Source of the DNA: Hyphomicrobium_A sp963776675
GTDB lineage: Bacteria > Pseudomonadota > Alphaproteobacteria > Rhizobiales > Hyphomicrobiaceae
Reading direction: 5' to 3'
Assembly: GCA_963776675.1 (NCBI GenBank)
Contig: CAVZNR010000030.1
Span: 13,557-77,556, forward strand
Length of the DNA: 64,000 nucleotides
Shown here: one piece after another, positions 60,883-64,000 of the stretch
Position numbering within the stretch: position 1 is the stretch's first letter
Layout of the letters: each line of letters begins with the position of its first letter
The notes under the pieces: model-generated
What the model saw: the letters and a program-made list of their open reading frames with translations, nothing else
Told to the model about the DNA's origin: nothing
Database searches by the model: none
Made by a program: the position numbers and the translations under genes

Positions 60883-62887
60883 CTACTCCGCCGCGGCGCG
60901 CTCGGATGTCGGTTGCGGGTGATCGGCGCGGTAGTGCAGCGGGCCGCCGCGGAACGGCGCAAAGCCGGTGCCGAAGATCACGCCGCCGTCGACGAGATCG
61001 GCGTTCTCGACAACCTTCTCGTCGAGGCAGGTCTGCGCTTCCGCGATCATCGGCTCGACCAGCTCGCGCCCCAGCCGCTCCATGTCCTTCTTGTCGAAAG
61101 TCTTGTCCGACTTCTCCGGCTTGCCGTCCTTCCACACGTAGAAGCCCTCGCCGGCTTTCTTGCCGAGCTTGCCGGTGGCGACCAGCTTGTGCAGCGCCGA
61201 GTCGCCCGAGGCGTATTTCAGGATCTCGGCGACATGCGCGCACACGTCGAGACCGACCGAGTCGGCGAGCTCGATGGGTCCCATCGGCATGCCGAAGGTG
61301 CGCGCCGCCTCGTCGATGCGCTCCTTGTCCTCGCCCTGCTCCAGACGCTTCATGGCGCCGAACATGTAGGGCGTGAGCACGCGGTTGACCAGGAAGCCCG
61401 GCACGGACTTGGTGATCAGCGGGAACTTGTCGATCGCCGCCACGAAGGCGGCCCCGCGCTTCACCTCGTCCTCGCGGCTGGAAGAGCCGCGCACCACCTC
61501 GACCAGCGGCATCAGCGCCACCGGATTGAAGAAGTGCAGGCCGATGAGGCGCCCGGGATCGGGCAGCCCCGCCGCGATGTCCTCGATCATCAGCGACGAC
61601 GTGTTGGTCGCGAGCAGCGCGTCCGGCTTCAGCTTGCCTTCGACCTCCTTCAGGACCTTCTGCTTGATCTCCAGGTTCTCGACGATCGCCTCGATCACCA
61701 CGTCGGCATGCGCCAGCCCGATGCCGGACGGATCGGCGATCAACCGCGCCTTGGCAGCGTCGCGCTGCGCCTTGGTCTTGAACTTGCGGGCGAACAGCTT
61801 GCCCTGCGCCTTGATGCCCTTCTCGATCTGCTCGGCCGAGAGATCCTGCAGCGTCACCTCCATGCCGCGGGCGACGCACCAGCCGGCGATGTCGGCGCCC
61901 ATGGTGCCGGCGCCGATCACGTGCACGCGCGACGGCCGCCAGCCGAACTTCTTGGGCGCCTGGCCCTTGAGCAGCTCCGACAGCCAGAACACGCGGCGCA
62001 GGTTCTGCGACTGCTCCGACACCATCAGCGGCGCGAAGGCGCGCGTCTCGGCCGCCTTCATCGCCTCCTCGTTGCCGCCGTAGCGCTCGAACAGGTCGAT
62101 CAGGCGGAACGGCGCGGGATAGTGGTCCTCGCGCACCTTCTTCTTGGTCTCGGCTCCGCATGCGGCCGGCCAGCAGCCCGCGCGCCGGCCACATCGCCAG
62201 CACGGACTTGGGCAACGCCGCCGGCTTCGACTTGCGCTTGCGCAGAACCGCCTTGCGCGCGGCCCACAGCAGCGAGCCGCTGCTCTGCACCAGCTCGTCG
62301 ACGAGGCCCATGGCGCGCGCCGCAGACGCACTGTACATCTTGCCGGTGAGCATCGCCGTCATGGCGGCGGGCGCGCCGGCCTGCCGGATCGAGCGCGCGG
62401 TGCCGTTGAAGCCGGGGAAGATGCCGAGCTTGACCTCGGGGAAGCCGAGCTTGGTGGAAGGATCGCGCGTCGCGATGCGGTAATGGCAGGCGAGCACCAG
62501 CTCCAGCCCGCCGCCGAGGCAGAAGCCGTTGATGGCGGCGACCACCGGCACGGGCAGCCGCTCGATGCGATCGAACAGCGCGGTGACGGGGCGCAGCTTC
62601 TCGATCACGTCCATCTCGGTGCCGAGATCGGCGAACTCGCGGATGTCGGCGCCGACGATAAAGCCGCGCTCCTTGCCCGACGCGATGACGAGCCCGCGGA
62701 TCTCGCGCGCCTTGGCGCCGGTCTCGACCACCTCGACGATTTTCGCGAGCTCTTCCAGCGGGCGCCGGCCGAGCGAGTTCTGGGTCTCACCCTCGCGGTC
62801 GAACTCGGCCCACGCGATGCCCCACTGATCGACGCTGAAGTGCCAGTCCTTGAGGTCGGGTAGCGGCTTCGACACGGACTTGAACAT
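60883..62887 (-). pseudogene. FadJ-type trifunctional enoyl-CoA hydratase / 3-hydroxyacyl-CoA dehydrogenase, frameshifted
   Basis: From the ATG at 62887 the N-terminal hydratase domain has VVAAINGFCLGGGLELVLACHYRIA (oxyanion hole) and FPEVKLGIFPGFNGTARSIRQ. After residue about 244 the frame changes near 62155 (one extra base; expected GRMRAETKKKVRED). The dehydrogenase domain follows: HVIGAGTMGADIAGWCVARGM (NAD motif), GLHFFNPVALMPLVEVV with catalytic His, VPGFLVNRVLTPYM and the C-terminal GVIFGTGFAPFRGGPLHY. Restored length is about 667 residues. It forms the beta-oxidation pair with the FadI homologue downstream. Confidence 0.88.
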
Positions 62888-62957
62888 GCAAAATCCTCTC
62901 CACAAGGCGCTCCCCTCCTCGTCCCGGCCCGGGGCCGGCCGCCGGGAGCCGTCTTAG

Positions 62958-64000
62958 TTACTCCGCCGCCGCGCTTTCGGCCCGGCGCGAATTGTGACCC
63001 AGGCCGCCGTAGTGCGGCTTGAGCTCTTCTGGGTCGAAGTGGTCCACCGCGATCACGCGGGCGACCAGCGCCTCGACCTCGCGCAACTGCTGGCCCTCGC
63101 TTTCCGTCACGATGCCCTTCGCCATGGCCTCGCCGATCCAGTCAATACCGTGATAGCGGCGGATGGTTCCGGAGCGAATGGCGCGCTCCAGCCGCTTCTC
63201 CGCCTCCTCGGCCGCGATCACCTTCTTCAAGGTGACCTCGAGCAGGCCGGTCGGATCGTCGGGGTCCTGCGAGATGAAGATATGACGCGTGAGGCGATCG
63301 CGCACCTCCGGTGCCTCCAACACCAGCTTCGACACGCGGTGCGACAGCACATCACGCGCCGGCCGGTAGGGGCTGCCGAGCGGGAAGCAGACAATGCGCA
63401 TCAGCACGCGCGCGGGCACATTCGGGAAATTGTCGACGACGCCGCGCAGCGCCTCCTGGAAACGATAAAGGCCGTTGGTCGCGGCGATCGCCACCAGATC
63501 GCGGTCGCTCGACAGGCGCCCGTCGTCCTCGAAGCGCTTCAAGACGCAGGCGAGGAAGTACAGCTCCGACAGCGCGTCGGCGAGCCGGCCCGAGATCTTC
63601 TGCTTGGTCTTGAGCGCGCCGCCCAGCGCCGCCACCGTCAAGTCGGCGACGAAGGCGAAGTTGCGCGACGCGCGCCCCAGCTGGCGGTACCAGTCCGCCA
63701 TCTCGTAGGCCTGGTCGGGCACGGCGACGAAGCGTCCGCCGGTCAGATTGTGGAAGAAGGCGCCGGTGGCGTTGGCGACCGCGTAGGAGATGTGGGCGGT
63801 GAACGCCGCCTCGAACGCCTCGCGCCCGCGCTCGGCGTCGGGGTCCTGCGCCGCCTGGATCTCCTTGTAGAGGTAGGGGTGCGAGCGCAGCGCGCCTTGC
63901 GCGAAGGTGATCAGCGTGCGCGTCAGGATGTTGGCGCCCTCGACCGTGATCCCCACGGGCACCATCTGATAGGCCGACTGCAGGTAGTTCGACGGCCCGT
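62958..64000 (-). CDS. Acyl-CoA dehydrogenase (FadE type) C-terminal part, 5' end outside window
   Basis: The frame is open to the right edge of the window. It shows QSAYQMVPVGITVEGANILTRTLI, the acyl-CoA dehydrogenase C-terminal helical domain, followed by FNGLTGG-like HNLTGGRFVAVP, and the long extra C-terminal domain (DUF1974) with RLADALSELYFLACVLKRFED and VLMRIVCFPLGSPYRPARD. This extra domain marks FadE-type enzymes of about 800 residues. It would carry out the first step of beta-oxidation, in line with the neighbouring ligase, hydratase/dehydrogenase and thiolase genes. Confidence 0.9.
   Translation of the reverse strand, partial: GPSNYLQSAYQMVPVGITVEGANILTRTLITFAQGALRSHPYLYKEIQAAQDPDAERGREAFEAAFTAHISYAVANATGAFFHNLTGGRFVAVPDQAYEMADWYRQLGRASRNFAFVADLTVAALGGALKTKQKISGRLADALSELYFLACVLKRFEDDGRLSSDRDLVAIAATNGLYRFQEALRGVVDNFPNVPARVLMRIVCFPLGSPYRPARDVLSHRVSKLVLEAPEVRDRLTRHIFISQDPDDPTGLLEVTLKKVIAAEEAEKRLERAIRSGTIRRYHGIDWIGEAMAKGIVTESEGQQLREVEALVARVIAVDHFDPEELKPHYGGLGHNSRRAESAAAE

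Noticed and set aside
60865..62349. A 494-codon plus-strand frame opposite the fadJ homologue
   Set aside because: Leu/Arg/His-rich shadow; the opposite strand carries both enzyme domains.
1..64000. CRISPR arrays, rRNA genes and classical prophage modules
   Set aside because: No regularly spaced short repeats, no rRNA signatures and no integrase, capsid or terminase genes were seen.

Overview
The window is high-G+C chromosomal DNA, densely coding on both strands. It looks like an alphaproteobacterium of the order Hyphomicrobiales. This is inferred from the gene families present (TIGR01459 HAD hydrolase, Pr6Pr protein, Omp25-like beta-barrel, SIMPL protein, KSI-related protein with PanD) and not from a marker gene. 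No rRNA is present; one tRNA with anticodon CAT lies at 13452-13527.

Layout. 0-3 kb: the end of a coiled-coil membrane-anchored protein, a YihY/BrkB membrane protein and two small proteins. 3-8 kb: a phenolic-lipid-type island with a type III polyketide synthase, a flavoprotein, a Pr6Pr membrane protein and an isoprenylcysteine-methyltransferase-like protein. An HxlR regulator and a tautomerase sit inside it. 8-13.4 kb: a HAD hydrolase, two small secreted proteins, then a co-directional KSI-related / PanD / GNAT / nitrilase-family cluster and a SIMPL protein. 13.4-19.7 kb: tRNA, ABC-F ATPase, helicase HrpB (frameshifted) and an ammonium transporter. 19.7-23.1 kb: a gene-poor accessory zone with an outer-membrane barrel protein, an IS110 element, an autotransporter scrap and a 35-bp direct repeat.

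23-30 kb is one minus-strand operon that makes a complete route from a disaccharide to acetate: GH65 phosphorylase, beta-phosphoglucomutase, phosphoketolase and acetate kinase. 30-37.4 kb is a complete N-ATPase operon in the order atpDCQRBEFAG. Its c subunit keeps sodium-ligand residues, so the enzyme is probably a second, Na+-coupled ATPase. 37.7-43.3 kb holds a truncated receiver domain joined in frame to a glycosyltransferase, then a dihydrolipoamide-dehydrogenase-like flavoprotein, a DsbA-like protein and a zinc alcohol dehydrogenase.

44-51.7 kb is a cyclic-di-GMP block: one PAS-GGDEF gene (frameshifted) and two related PAS-GGDEF-EAL proteins separated by an orphan IS110 end. 51.8-53.7 kb has an outer-membrane channel-like protein and two tandem cyclophilin-like proteins. 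53.7-64 kb is a fatty-acid block: a ketoacyl synthase, an ACP-like protein that lacks the phosphopantetheine serine, an acyl-CoA ligase, a cyclopropane synthase, a FadI/FadJ pair and the end of an acyl-CoA dehydrogenase. A DUF559 endonuclease gene bounded by inverted GC-rich repeats is wedged between fadI and fadJ.

Eight genes are interrupted by single-base frameshifts, eleven events in all, ten of them +1. Homology continues cleanly on both sides of each, so many may be sequence errors; the annotation spans each such gene as one unit.
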